Below, one piece after another: positions 25,908 to 35,851 of a stretch of 64,000 nucleotides of DNA. The DNA lies in the NCBI RefSeq assembly GCF_014467285.1, contig NZ_NKHR01000002.1, positions 248,001 through 312,000 of the forward strand, read 5' to 3'. The notes beneath the pieces are model-generated. The model did not search any database, was not told the origin of the DNA, and was given only the letters and a program-made list of their open reading frames with translations. Both the position numbers and the translations under genes were made by a program. Every line of letters begins with the position of its first letter. Position 1 is the first letter of the stretch. This DNA comes from Xenorhabdus sp014467285. GTDB taxonomy: Bacteria; Pseudomonadota; Gammaproteobacteria; Enterobacterales; Enterobacteriaceae.

Positions 25908-28583
25908 TTAAAATTTAACTTCGTCTATCCGGCTAAAACGTTTTCCATCACTACTGACAGAACGAATTTTCACATTACTGCTGACGTAAGGCCGCTGTCT
26001 ATCATCGTAAATCTGCCATGTTTTTCCATCATCCAGTGAATATTGGATAACAACACCCGGCAACGCAATATTGGCTTCAAATACCCCGGCAACAATTTTT
26101 CCTCCCGGAACCGGCAGGCGATAAGCAATATTGAGTTTATCCAGTTTAGTCAGCTCACGCTGCCCCATCAGGTTGGCAAAACGTTCCCAATCACGATTGA
26201 GCACATCCGTCTCAACATAATGGGTTATTCCACCTTTATATTCTCTTCCCTGCTGATAATTCAGTTCCCAATTCGCCTGATGCCAGGCTCGTTCCGCCAG
26301 CGGTAATAAGCGCGGGTAAATCATATATTCCATCTGTTCATCGGTACGCACGGTTTCACTCCATGATAGCCCTGACATACCATAAGCGCCCGGCCAACGT
26401 TTATTGCTATCAGTATTAAAACGGTTGCCATCGCGATCTACCGAGGTTTCCGCATTTTGTGGCATGTTATTTGGGGCAAAGCTGAAGATTTTCGCCTCGT
26501 CATTAAACCGGGTCGCCCAATAGTAGCCCCGCTCTTTCGGATGCACTTCATACGGCATATCAATGTAGACATAATCAGGGCTGGAAACGATAACTCGATA
26601 ATCTTTATTCGCCCAACCATTTACGGTGTCATAACCTCCCCAATAAAGGATATCCCAGAAATTGACCGCAACATGTTTAGTGGCAAAGTCTTTTGCTGAC
26701 TTGGCGTGTTTCAGACCATCCTGCCATGCCTGCATTGTGTCAATGCCGTGAGAGTTGACGATTTTACTTACTTCAATAGCAAAATAACTGGCAAGCTCAT
26801 CAACATCTTTGATTACACCCTGCGCGATCATCTTCTGACAAACCTGAGACTTAGCCCACGGCTTATCTTCGATTTTTTTGTTGATAATCCCCTTGCCCGG
26901 CACAATTGGTCCGCCTTCATCCTGATATCCGTCACCCAAACGAATATTTTTTGCCTCATCCCCGCCAAAATGCCATGTATTCAACGGTTGCCCGGCTTCT
27001 TTGTGCATGGTGACAATTTCGCTAATCACTTTATCGATAAATCGTTTGGAAGAATCCATACATGGATTCAGGTAACTCCGGCGATCATAGAACTGTACGG
27101 ATGTTGTATTTGAGGTATCGGTCGGATCAAGTAAGCGATATTCATTGGCCTCCTGCTCTTTGCCTTGTGCCATGAGTTTCTTATAACGTGCTTCCATCGA
27201 TACAACAGCAGCACGGGCATGAGCGGGAATATCAATTTCGGGTATGACTTCTATCTGGCGAGCTTTGGCATAATTCAGAATATCAAGATAATCCTGACGG
27301 CTGAAATAGCCGCTACCCATGTTGTTGTTATTCGGCCCTGACCCCAATTGCGGCAACAGGCACTGGGTTTCACTCAAGTCATGGCAACGCTGACTGCCAA
27401 CCTCTGTCAACTCCGGTAAACCGGGAATTTCCAAACGCCAGCCCTCATCGTCACTCAAATGGAAGTGGAACTTATTCAACTTATAGTTGGACATTTGATC
27501 GAGCAGACGTAACACCGCTTCTTTGCTATGAAAATTACGCCCAACATCAAGGAACACGCCACGGTATTCAAACCTCGGCGCATCTTTTGCCGTCAATGTA
27601 GCAATCTTCGGCGTACCGTTGGCAGGAAGTAAAGAAAATAGCGATTGCAGACCATAAAATACACCCGATTGATCAAACGCGACAATCTGCGCTCCTTTGG
27701 TCGTAATTGCCAACGAATAGGCACCTTTTACCCGCCATGGCCCTGTAAATTGGTTCGCATTGATTTGCGTCGCTATCCGATAGCCGCTATCTGTTAAGTC
27801 AATGTCCTGTGCTTTAAAACGCTCTCTGATGACTTTAATAGACTCGCCGCTCAACCCTCCCAGCTCTAATTTCACTCCACGGGATAAATCAACATCCTGT
27901 GAATGAATGGAAAGCTCCTTCGGTGTCGGAATTATCTGCCCGCGCAGTTTATCCTCACTGATTTTTGCTACCTGCTGATTTTTTGTGAAGCGATTCTCCG
28001 GTGTCATCAGGATATTGTTATCTGTTACGGTGCGCTTCCATTGTTCGCCTTCCAGATCAGATAAAAACTCACTGATGTTTTCAGTATCGGTATTCACCAA
28101 TACCTTAGGCGTAGCATCGCCGGAGGTTGCATACCAACGCGGCATAAAATCCGTGCTGTAGATCTGCCAGTATTCCCCAATAATCGGCAATACTATCTTT
28201 TCATTGGCCTTGATACCTGTAAATTTCTCGCTTGGCTCCAATTTATACAAGTCACCCGTTATATGGGTGATTTTGTATTGATCATTATCCAGTTTCAGAA
28301 CCTGGCGAATACTATGAAAATAGATCGCCCAATCAGATGATTCTATTACCTGATTGCCATTGCTCAAGGTGATATTAACTCGATTACAGGCAGCCGAATC
28401 TGCTCCTATAATGGCGCAGTTTGTACCATGCGAACCAGCCTGATTATCAATGACTTTGAAATTGACTTTTAGCTGGCTCAATGAATCTACGATCTGTTGT
28501 GATGTCATTTCCGCATGGGCGTTACCTATAAATCCAACTGCCGTGATGAATGCTGCCAAGGTACGTAATTTTATGGTTTTCAT
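25908..28583 (-). CDS. chb: Chitobiase / beta-N-acetylhexosaminidase, GH20
   Basis: 891 aa, close to Serratia chitobiase (885 aa). It hydrolyses chitobiose and other beta-GlcNAc ends. A signal peptide (MKTIKLRTLAAFITAVGF, then IGNAHA) is followed by the carbohydrate-binding CHB_HEX domain (about 26-180), a GH20b domain (about 210-325), the GH20 barrel (from FEYRGVFLDVGRNF) and a C-terminal beta-sandwich. The catalytic pair is Asp542-Glu543 in WHFGGDEAKN. Probably periplasmic or outer-membrane linked. GlcNAc released here can feed NagE and NagA/NagB encoded 7-14 kb away. The gene sits between fur and glnS, where E. coli has chitoporin chiP, so the chitin theme of the site is kept with another gene. 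Confidence 0.95.
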   Translation of the reverse strand: MKTIKLRTLAAFITAVGFIGNAHAEMTSQQIVDSLSQLKVNFKVIDNQAGSHGTNCAIIGADSAACNRVNITLSNGNQVIESSDWAIYFHSIRQVLKLDNDQYKITHITGDLYKLEPSEKFTGIKANEKIVLPIIGEYWQIYSTDFMPRWYATSGDATPKVLVNTDTENISEFLSDLEGEQWKRTVTDNNILMTPENRFTKNQQVAKISEDKLRGQIIPTPKELSIHSQDVDLSRGVKLELGGLSGESIKVIRERFKAQDIDLTDSGYRIATQINANQFTGPWRVKGAYSLAITTKGAQIVAFDQSGVFYGLQSLFSLLPANGTPKIATLTAKDAPRFEYRGVFLDVGRNFHSKEAVLRLLDQMSNYKLNKFHFHLSDDEGWRLEIPGLPELTEVGSQRCHDLSETQCLLPQLGSGPNNNNMGSGYFSRQDYLDILNYAKARQIEVIPEIDIPAHARAAVVSMEARYKKLMAQGKEQEANEYRLLDPTDTSNTTSVQFYDRRSYLNPCMDSSKRFIDKVISEIVTMHKEAGQPLNTWHFGGDEAKNIRLGDGYQDEGGPIVPGKGIINKKIEDKPWAKSQVCQKMIAQGVIKDVDELASYFAIEVSKIVNSHGIDTMQAWQDGLKHAKSAKDFATKHVAVNFWDILYWGGYDTVNGWANKDYRVIVSSPDYVYIDMPYEVHPKERGYYWATRFNDEAKIFSFAPNNMPQNAETSVDRDGNRFNTDSNKRWPGAYGMSGLSWSETVRTDEQMEYMIYPRLLPLAERAWHQANWELNYQQGREYKGGITHYVETDVLNRDWERFANLMGQRELTKLDKLNIAYRLPVPGGKIVAGVFEANIALPGVVIQYSLDDGKTWQIYDDRQRPYVSSNVKIRSVSSDGKRFSRIDEVKF

Positions 28584-29033
28584 AAATGACCTCGTCCGAA
28601 TTTCTTATTCTTTTCTCTGGGTAAATAACGTACAGATTTTGCTAGCCAATAACCCTATACAATATGGGACTATAAGGCAATTTTTTAATCAAATTTGAAG
28701 GAATCAATTTTCATTACAATGCTTTTATCTGTACTTCCAACGAACCCCACAGCAGCGGATATCACGATAATCACTTTCAAGTTTTAACTCGAAATCTTTT
28801 TTCTCTGTAGAAGTAGACGCAACAACATATTTTTTCTGGTTTGAACTATCAAAAAGAAAAGTCTTTGAGATACATCTCAAAAAAATAAATTACAAAGCAT
28901 ACAAGAGACTTGTATTCGGAACTGACTGCGTCCATGATTTAATAATAACCTTTGGTTATTATTTCATAATAAATAATTCCATTGGATATAATTATTCTTT
29001 ATGTCTTATCCTTATGTCCTATAGGAGGTTTGA
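28584..29033. other. Divergent promoter region of chb and the A-T-R gene, 450 bp
   Basis: AT-rich spacer between two divergent accessory genes. It contains a very strong Shine-Dalgarno AGGAGG at 29023-29028, 5 nt before the A-T-R start. I see no clear promoter hexamers, operator palindrome or decayed gene in it. Confidence 0.5.
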
Positions 29034-32000
29034 ATGTTGCCTCATTTCCTGAAGCAGGTTCATAGTTATCCCGACAAAGTCGCAGTCCTCACACCTGAAA
29101 AATCGATTAATTATCATACCCTTAAAATGCAAGCAGCGACCGTTGCCGGTTCGCTGCGGTCGTTTGGAATTAGGCATGAAGAGCCTATTGCGATCCTGCT
29201 GCCATCAGGCATTGAACAAATCACGAGCCAGCTTGCCATTCTTATGGCTGGCGGAAGTTGCGTGCCTCTCGACCCGAATGTACCTCCAGCGCGCCTAAAC
29301 GACATGTTAGACGATCTGGATGTGAGATGGACCATTACCGATTCGCCAGACAGCTTCCCACAATTACACACCACACTCGTTTCATTTCCCGATCTTCTTG
29401 AAGGGGAAGACTTAACCGAAACCGATAGCGGGATTGCTTGCCTGGCTCCACATCATCGAACCCATGTTCTCTTTACCTCCGGCACGACCGGTAAGCCGAA
29501 AGGTGTGCAGATCGAGGAAAAAAGCATCATGCGGGTCGTCGTCGATACGACATATATACATCTCACGCCTGAAGATCGCATTGCCTGCACCTGCAATCCA
29601 ACATTCGACATCTCACTGTTCGAAATCTGGGGCGCACTCCTCAATGGCGCGACGGCTTTCGTGCCCCCTAAAAAGGATGTGCTGAACATAGAGCATTTTC
29701 AAGCCGAACTGGCGAGGCGCAAAATTTCTATCGTCTTTGTTGCGGCAACGCTCTTCAATCTGATCGCGAAAACATACCCTCGGGCATTCCGTGATATTCG
29801 CTATCTTGTGATAGGTGCCGAAGCGCTCAATGCCCACACGGTGAAGCTGGTTCTGGAAGCAGGCGCGCCCCCACAACATATTATTAATGGGTATGGCCCA
29901 ACGGAAAGTACCATATTTGCGCTTTCACACGATATCAATCTGGACGATCTGGTTGGTGGCAGTGTGCCTATCGGACGACCGATCGACCGTACCAGCGCAT
30001 TTATTTTGGATGATAATCTGGAGCCGCTGGCACCGGGGAATCTGGGACAACTTTATCTCGGTGGTAAAGGACTTTCACGGGGGTACTGGAACCGTAACGA
30101 GTTGAATGCTGATCGTTTCGTACATGTCACTATCCCCGGACATTCCCTACCAATGCGGCTTTACAAGACGGGCGATCTCAGTTGGCAGCGTGACGATGGT
30201 GTCTTCATGTATTCAGGGCGCATCGACAATCAGGTGAAGATCCGCGGTCATCGTATCGAACTGGAAGAAATCGAAGTTCGGCTTCTAAAAAGCAAGGAGG
30301 TTAGTCTGGCTAGGGCCTGCGCTGTCAAGAACGAGGGAGAAGACGATTTTCTTGCCGCATTCGTTGTTCCTCTGTCGCCGGACACTTTCGACCGGGATCG
30401 TCTCGCACGGGAATTGAGTGAGTATCTGCCTGCATACATGCAGCCTCGTCTTTTCGTCGTCGAGGATATTCCTATGACACCGCACGGAAAGATAGATCAG
30501 CGCAAGCTTATAGCACTGTTCACAAAGCGTGCGCCGTCTGAAGAGCGGCCCGCTGGCTTCAACGATACCGAGTATGAGGTGTATCGCATCTGGAGCAAGA
30601 TCCTGAACAACAGCGAGATCTCGCTTGACGACAACTTCTTTCAAATGGGAGGCAGTTCCCTGCAAGCGGCTCGTCTTGTGATTGAACTCGCTCATCAGTT
30701 TAAACAACACTTCTTGGTACAGACCATTTACGAGGTACCAAGCCTCCGACAACTAGCCAAAATCGTTTCACAAGGCAATTCCCCACAGGCGCTGGATGAA
30801 ATGGAGGAATGGTTGTGCGACGCGAAACTACCGGACGATATCAAGCCATTAGCGGAGAAACCGCAGGACTGGGCGCATCTTGCCAACGCATCCATTTTTC
30901 TGACAGGTGCGACCGGCTTTCTGGGCGCGTTCTTCTTACGTGATCTCCTTACTCTCGGGAATATAAAAGAGAATATAAAAAACGTAGTTTGTCTCGTTCG
31001 GGCAAAAGACGATGCCACGGCGTACCAACGTATTGAGGACACCCTTTCCAAATACGGATTGTGGGAGGCTTCGTTCGCCGGGCGCATTAGGGCCGTTACT
31101 GGTGACTTGTCTCAACCCAAATTAGGGCTCAGCGACGAACTCCATGATGAATTGGCCAACACGAGCGATGTCGTTTTTCATTTGGCAGCAAATGTCAACT
31201 ACATCCATCCCTACCGAATGCAGCGCGTCTTCAACATCGACAGCACGCTGAACATTCTTCGTTTCGCCACTCAAGGCAAAGCCAAGGCCGTGCATTACTC
31301 ATCGACGATTGCAGCATTCGGTCCGGCGGGATTGCTGAATCCCACAACCCGTATCTATGAGAATGATAGCCTCATCCCCTATATCGAGGGCCTGAAATAT
31401 GATACCGGCTACGCACAGAGCAAATGGGTTGTAGAGCAGCTTATCCGGCAGGCCCGGGAACTTGGCATCCCGTTGTCCGTCTACCGGCCGGGGTTCATTA
31501 TGGGTGACAGCGTTCACGGCGTCGGCAATCCAAATGATTTCGTCGCACGCCTGATCAGGGGATGTATTGATATTGGTGTTTGTCCGCAACTACCGCGCCA
31601 GCGAAAGGAGTTCGTTCCGGTCGATTATGTCAGCGCGGCGATTTTGACTATCGCTACTGACATACAGAATCTAGGTCAGGTTTACCACCTCGTTCCACCA
31701 CAGATAGAGCAGTCCGTTGACATTGATGGTTTCTTCCGCCTTTTAGAAGAATGTTATGGACATCCGTTGCAGTCACTCCCTTACAACGAATGGCTCTCCA
31801 GACTGACCGCCGATCCTCATTTGAACGACAACGCATTGTTGCCCTTGCTACCCATGCTTTCTGAGCGTGTCTACCATCAGTGGACCCGATGGGAGGCTAA
31901 TGACAATATGCCGATCTATGATACCACGAATACAAATTCAGCCTTGGCTAAGGCATCAACTCCGCTGCATTTTACCCCTATGGGAAAAGAGCTACTCTCA

Positions 32001-32039
32001 AAATACCTTGCCTATTATCTTCCCAATATAGGCCAATAA
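29034..32039 (+). CDS. Free-standing NRPS-type enzyme: adenylation, carrier and thioester-reductase domains (A-T-R)
   Basis: 1001 aa, three domains. Adenylation (about 1-500): LFTSGTTGKPKG core, NGYGPTEST, TGDLSWQ, and the A10 lysine in TPHGKIDQRK. Carrier (about 515-590): DDNFFQMGGSSLQ with the phosphopantetheine serine. Reductase (about 625-985, Lys2/CAR type): NAD(P)-binding ITLGATGFLG-like FLTGATGFLG, then YSSTIAAFG and the YAQSKW Tyr-Lys pair. It should activate an amino acid, load it on the carrier and release it as an aldehyde or alcohol; free amino aldehydes often dimerise to pyrazines. Read by GrsA alignment the pocket is D-I-F-F-V-G-G-I-F-K; Asp235 fits an alpha-amino acid but the side chain is not predicted. 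No condensation domain and no tailoring genes adjoin. Codon use is richer in G+C than in its neighbours, suggesting transfer. Confidence 0.93.
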   Translation: MLPHFLKQVHSYPDKVAVLTPEKSINYHTLKMQAATVAGSLRSFGIRHEEPIAILLPSGIEQITSQLAILMAGGSCVPLDPNVPPARLNDMLDDLDVRWTITDSPDSFPQLHTTLVSFPDLLEGEDLTETDSGIACLAPHHRTHVLFTSGTTGKPKGVQIEEKSIMRVVVDTTYIHLTPEDRIACTCNPTFDISLFEIWGALLNGATAFVPPKKDVLNIEHFQAELARRKISIVFVAATLFNLIAKTYPRAFRDIRYLVIGAEALNAHTVKLVLEAGAPPQHIINGYGPTESTIFALSHDINLDDLVGGSVPIGRPIDRTSAFILDDNLEPLAPGNLGQLYLGGKGLSRGYWNRNELNADRFVHVTIPGHSLPMRLYKTGDLSWQRDDGVFMYSGRIDNQVKIRGHRIELEEIEVRLLKSKEVSLARACAVKNEGEDDFLAAFVVPLSPDTFDRDRLARELSEYLPAYMQPRLFVVEDIPMTPHGKIDQRKLIALFTKRAPSEERPAGFNDTEYEVYRIWSKILNNSEISLDDNFFQMGGSSLQAARLVIELAHQFKQHFLVQTIYEVPSLRQLAKIVSQGNSPQALDEMEEWLCDAKLPDDIKPLAEKPQDWAHLANASIFLTGATGFLGAFFLRDLLTLGNIKENIKNVVCLVRAKDDATAYQRIEDTLSKYGLWEASFAGRIRAVTGDLSQPKLGLSDELHDELANTSDVVFHLAANVNYIHPYRMQRVFNIDSTLNILRFATQGKAKAVHYSSTIAAFGPAGLLNPTTRIYENDSLIPYIEGLKYDTGYAQSKWVVEQLIRQARELGIPLSVYRPGFIMGDSVHGVGNPNDFVARLIRGCIDIGVCPQLPRQRKEFVPVDYVSAAILTIATDIQNLGQVYHLVPPQIEQSVDIDGFFRLLEECYGHPLQSLPYNEWLSRLTADPHLNDNALLPLLPMLSERVYHQWTRWEANDNMPIYDTTNTNSALAKASTPLHFTPMGKELLSKYLAYYLPNIGQ

Positions 32040-32047
32040 AACTCTCA

Positions 32048-32076
32048 ACGACCCGGCAATAGCCGAGTCGTTTTTT
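32048..32076 (+). terminator. Rho-independent terminator of the A-T-R gene
   Basis: Stem 32048-32057 with 32062-32071 (one C-A mismatch) and an AATA loop, followed by six T's. It starts 8 nt after the stop codon. Confidence 0.85.
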
Positions 32077-32164
32077 CCACAGCGTGCAATTTTTAACGAA
32101 TGAAAGGGACTTCCTTCCAAAACTTGCATAAGCCCCGTTGTAGCAACAATCCAGATGGACTATG

Positions 32165-32190
32165 AAGCGTGAAAAGAATCACGCTTTTTT
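32165..32190 (+). terminator. Second plus-strand terminator before glnS
   Basis: An 8-bp stem (32165-32172 with 32179-32186) with a T-run to 32190. The T-run is on the plus strand, so it backs up the terminator at 32048-32076 and shields convergent glnS more than it ends glnS itself. Confidence 0.7.
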
Positions 32191-32219
32191 AAGGTGTGGA
32201 TTAGGCAACCTGACTCACA

Positions 32220-33887
32220 TTATTCCTGTGAGATTTTTGCCCAAGTATCACGCAGACCAACTGTGCGGTTAAATACCAGACTTTCAGCACTTGAGAGGCG
32301 GCTATCAGCACAGAAATAACCTTCACGCTCAAACTGATATGTTTTTTCTGGCAGTGCAGTTGCCAACCCAGGCTCTACAAACCCTTTTCGAACCACCAAT
32401 GATTCCGGGTTGATAGTGGACAGGAAGTCATCTTCCGCCCCAGGATTTGCTACACTGAACAGACGGTCATACAGGTAAAATTCCGCTGGTACACCGTGTG
32501 CAGCGCTTACCCAATGAATAACACCCTTAACTTTGCGGCCATCAGCCGGATCTTTATTCAAGGTTTGTTCATCGTATTGGCAATAAATTGTCGTGATATT
32601 GCCTTCCGCGTCTTTTTCAACATGTTCAGCTTTAATCACATACGCATTACGCAGACGTACTTCTTTACCCAGAACCAAGCGCTTATACTGACGGTTAGCT
32701 TCTTCACGGAAATCTGCGCGATCAATGTACAGTTCACGGCTGAACGGCACTTCACGGCTACCCATTTCTGGCTTGTTTGGATGATTAGGCATGGTCAGAA
32801 TGACTTCGCCTTCCGGCATGTTCTCAATCACCAGTTTTACCGGATCAAGAACCGCCATGGCGCGCGGTGCATTTTCGTTCAGATCATCACGAATGCAAGA
32901 TTCCAGCGCCGCCATTTCAACGTTGTTATCCTGTTTAGTCACACCAATGCGGCGGCAGAATTCACGAATAGCAGCAGCAGTATAACCACGACGACGTAAA
33001 CCAGAGATAGTTGGCATACGTGGATCATCCCAACCATCAACGATGTTTTCTGCCACCAACTGATTCAGTTTACGCTTTGACATCACCGTATATTCCAGAT
33101 TCAGACGAGAAAATTCGTACTGACGTGGATGGCAATCGATCGTAATGTTATCCAATACCCAGTCATATAAACGACGGTTATCCTGAAATTCCAGTGTACA
33201 GATGGAATGGGTGATCCCTTCCAGCGCATCGGAAATGCAGTGTGTGAAATCGTACATCGGATAGATGCACCATTTATTGCCTGACTGATGATGTTCTGCG
33301 AACTTAATACGGTAGATAACCGGATCACGCATAACGATAAACGGAGATGCCATATCAATTTTGGCACGCAGACACGCCTTACCTTCAGCAAATTCACCGG
33401 CACGCATTTTTTCAAATAAAGCGAGGTTTTCTTCTACGCTGCGATCACGGTAGGGACTGTTTTTACCCAGTTCTTTCAGAGTACCGCGATATTCACGGAT
33501 TTCTTCTGCACTCAATTCATCCACATACGCCAATCCTTTGTTGATTAATTCAATGGCGTATTGATAAAGCGTATCGAAATAGTCAGAAGAATAGCGAATA
33601 TTGCCACTCCACTGGAAACCCAACCATTGTACGTCAGTTTTGATTGACTCAACGTACTCGATATCTTCCTTAACTGGATTTGTATCGTCAAAACGTAGGT
33701 TGCACTGTCCCTGATAGTCTTGAGCGATGCCGAAATTCAGGCATATCGACTTGGCATGACCAATATGCAGATAACCGTTAGGTTCAGGCGGAAAGCGGGT
33801 ATGTACGGAAGTATGTTTCCCCGTTGCCAGATCTTCGTCAATAATCTGACAAATAAAGTTTGTCGGGCGGGCATCTGCCTCACTCAT
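32220..33887 (-). CDS. glnS: Glutaminyl-tRNA synthetase
   Basis: 555 aa from the ATG at 33887, where MSEADARPTNF aligns with the E. coli start; an ATG-like start five codons earlier is less likely. Class I synthetase that charges tRNA-Gln with glutamine. Motifs: HIGH-type PPEPNGYLHIGHAKS near the N-terminus, KMSKS-type VMSKRKL in the middle, then the anticodon-binding beta-barrels. It is on the strand opposite to fur, as in E. coli after flipping. Its substrate tRNA-Gln genes lie 7-8 kb away in the tRNA array. Confidence 0.98.
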   Translation of the reverse strand: MSEADARPTNFICQIIDEDLATGKHTSVHTRFPPEPNGYLHIGHAKSICLNFGIAQDYQGQCNLRFDDTNPVKEDIEYVESIKTDVQWLGFQWSGNIRYSSDYFDTLYQYAIELINKGLAYVDELSAEEIREYRGTLKELGKNSPYRDRSVEENLALFEKMRAGEFAEGKACLRAKIDMASPFIVMRDPVIYRIKFAEHHQSGNKWCIYPMYDFTHCISDALEGITHSICTLEFQDNRRLYDWVLDNITIDCHPRQYEFSRLNLEYTVMSKRKLNQLVAENIVDGWDDPRMPTISGLRRRGYTAAAIREFCRRIGVTKQDNNVEMAALESCIRDDLNENAPRAMAVLDPVKLVIENMPEGEVILTMPNHPNKPEMGSREVPFSRELYIDRADFREEANRQYKRLVLGKEVRLRNAYVIKAEHVEKDAEGNITTIYCQYDEQTLNKDPADGRKVKGVIHWVSAAHGVPAEFYLYDRLFSVANPGAEDDFLSTINPESLVVRKGFVEPGLATALPEKTYQFEREGYFCADSRLSSAESLVFNRTVGLRDTWAKISQE

Positions 33888-34361
33888 CGTTTTTTTCCTC
33901 AATGCAAAAAGCGCTTCAACATAACCCTCTATAATCTATTAAGCTGAACCGAGAAACAATACTTTGTTAGTGGGAAATGGAGAAATGGGTAAAGTTAGCG
34001 TGTAACAGCAGGAAAATAGCTCCCATCTTAGCCGATTAAAGAGATCTGATCACACGCAGATCCAGAAAGATCTACAGCCACCTCCTGATAATTCATTACC
34101 AGCGGTAAGCTAATTAGAAATTATTTCTGTGTAGCAGGTTGTATAGAGGGTTAGTTGTTGATTATAAAAATTAACATACTTTTTATATATAAAATTATTT
34201 AATTTTAATGATTACATGCGTATACCTTAAAGATATCGCCTTCTCTGGCACATAATGAATAGTGCTTTTTATACCTTTCAGCACATCCGCGTAACTGGAA
34301 ATTTCGCCTTTGCTATTATTACCGCCTCAATATCAGAAGATATCGTACATATCAACAGAGA
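33888..34361. other. Intergenic region of 474 bp between glnS and the glycosyltransferase-like gene
   Basis: Contains the glnS promoter on the minus strand and the promoter of the rightward gene. Four GATC sites cluster at 34043-34072. The right part is strongly AT-rich. I find no gene fragment or clear operator. Confidence 0.45.
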
Positions 34362-35654
34362 ATGAAAATGAAAAGTTTATCATCAAGCAATAAAAAGATG
34401 ATTATAGCAATAGTCATTAATGAAAAATATATATCAAATCACTCTACAGATGGGTTTAAGGTCGGAGCGACATCATTTACATTAAAAATGGCTGATTACT
34501 TTATTAAACAGCAGGTTTTTGCCGGATTCATTCTCTATAAGCGAGATGAGTCACTATTGGTTCCCAAAATTGAGCAATTAGAAACAAATGAAATAAAGTA
34601 TATAAAAATTTTCTTTAATTTTTCGATGAATTCAGAAGATATTAAAGAAGCCTTAGATAAGGCCCTGTCAATTCTTTCTACAAACAATAACCATAATTCT
34701 AATATTTTTGCTTATTATCAAACAGATACACTTCTCTCCTATCATCCGTCAAACTTCCCATGCGGTGTCACACACCATGGCCCTTTTGTTGAGGACTTCC
34801 AGAGAAATTACTCACAAGAAGAAGCTTATCAAGCATTTGAAAATAAAGATAAAGCAGTTCACCTTTATAAACAACAATCCATAGGTATTAATACACTGAT
34901 TGATAAAGAGTATTTTGTTATACAACACTCTAAACTACAAGGTAATTATCTAATAAGTAAAGGCGTCCATCGAGAAAAAATAAAACAGGTTAATCCACCT
35001 ATGTTTTCTTGCGAAAATCACGAATGCGGATCATTAGATCCTGATATAAGTCATTTTCTAAAAACGAATAAAGATGAAGTCTTGTTATTCACTGCGGTTG
35101 CCAGGTTAGATTACTTTAAAAATATAGAGTTATTAATTAGTGCCTCTATTAACTTATTAGAAAAAGGCATTCCAACAAAAACATTAATCTTAGGTGATGA
35201 AGAAAATTATGATGCCAGAAGAGATATATTCTATTCCATGATTCCTCAGGAACATAGAAAATACTTTTTAATTTCACATAAAATACCTCACACGAAACTA
35301 TTCAGTATTTTTAATGTAATAAAGAAAAAAGCTATTTTTGTCTGTACATCACGTTACGAAACGTTGGGGATTACTCCTTTAGAAGCAGCACTAAATGGCA
35401 TCTATACCATTGTTCCTGATTTAAGCTCTGTGGAAACTTCAACTTATTTCTCATCGGAAGATAAGTTCAAATATGACATAATATCACTAACGAAAAAAAT
35501 AATTTCCACATATGATCAAAAATTATTTATATCTGATATACAACAACAAAACCTCAGATCCTTACTGTCAAAAGATATCTTCGAAGAAAGTGTTAACAGA
35601 ATTTATAACGAAATTTCAACAAGTTGCATATCACCACTTCCTTCCGCTATTTAA
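34362..35654 (+). CDS. Glycosyltransferase-like protein (GT-B fold, family 4-like), orphan
   Basis: 430 aa. The C-terminal half resembles GT4 enzymes: FTAVARLDYFKNIELLI, a TLILGDEEN strand, and SRYETLGITPLEAALNG, which contains the E-x7-E-type nucleotide-sugar motif. The N-terminal half has GATSFTLKMADYF, as in many acceptor domains, and THHGPFVEDF. No signal peptide or membrane segment, so a cytoplasmic sugar transferase is likely; donor and acceptor are unknown. It stands alone between glnS and nagE, is visibly far more AT-rich than its neighbours, and is absent from this site in E. coli, so it is probably acquired. ATG at 34362 or 34368 could be the start; the ribosome site is weak. Confidence 0.75.
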   Translation: MKMKSLSSSNKKMIIAIVINEKYISNHSTDGFKVGATSFTLKMADYFIKQQVFAGFILYKRDESLLVPKIEQLETNEIKYIKIFFNFSMNSEDIKEALDKALSILSTNNNHNSNIFAYYQTDTLLSYHPSNFPCGVTHHGPFVEDFQRNYSQEEAYQAFENKDKAVHLYKQQSIGINTLIDKEYFVIQHSKLQGNYLISKGVHREKIKQVNPPMFSCENHECGSLDPDISHFLKTNKDEVLLFTAVARLDYFKNIELLISASINLLEKGIPTKTLILGDEENYDARRDIFYSMIPQEHRKYFLISHKIPHTKLFSIFNVIKKKAIFVCTSRYETLGITPLEAALNGIYTIVPDLSSVETSTYFSSEDKFKYDIISLTKKIISTYDQKLFISDIQQQNLRSLLSKDIFEESVNRIYNEISTSCISPLPSAI

Positions 35655-35692
35655 ATACTGTTTTTAATAAAACGCATAAATAGTTTCACATT

Positions 35693-35718
35693 AATGAGCA
35701 CAGCAATGTGCTCATTTT
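35693..35718 (+). terminator. Rho-independent terminator of the glycosyltransferase-like gene
   Basis: A 10-bp stem (35693-35702 with 35707-35716) and a GCAA loop followed by a short T-run, 38 nt after the stop codon. Confidence 0.75.
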
Positions 35719-35851
35719 AATTCTTATCAATATCGTTACAACGATCACAATTACTTACTTATCGGTGGCTTTTTCTTATTTTTCAATTAAAAATAAGTCG
35801 TGTCAATAATGAAAAGTCTCCAATAATATTTACTACAAATAGGTGAGCACC

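Noticed and set aside
34021..34100. GATC-rich patch as a replication origin
   Set aside because: No DnaA boxes or 13-mer repeats nearby and the genes are not those of oriC.
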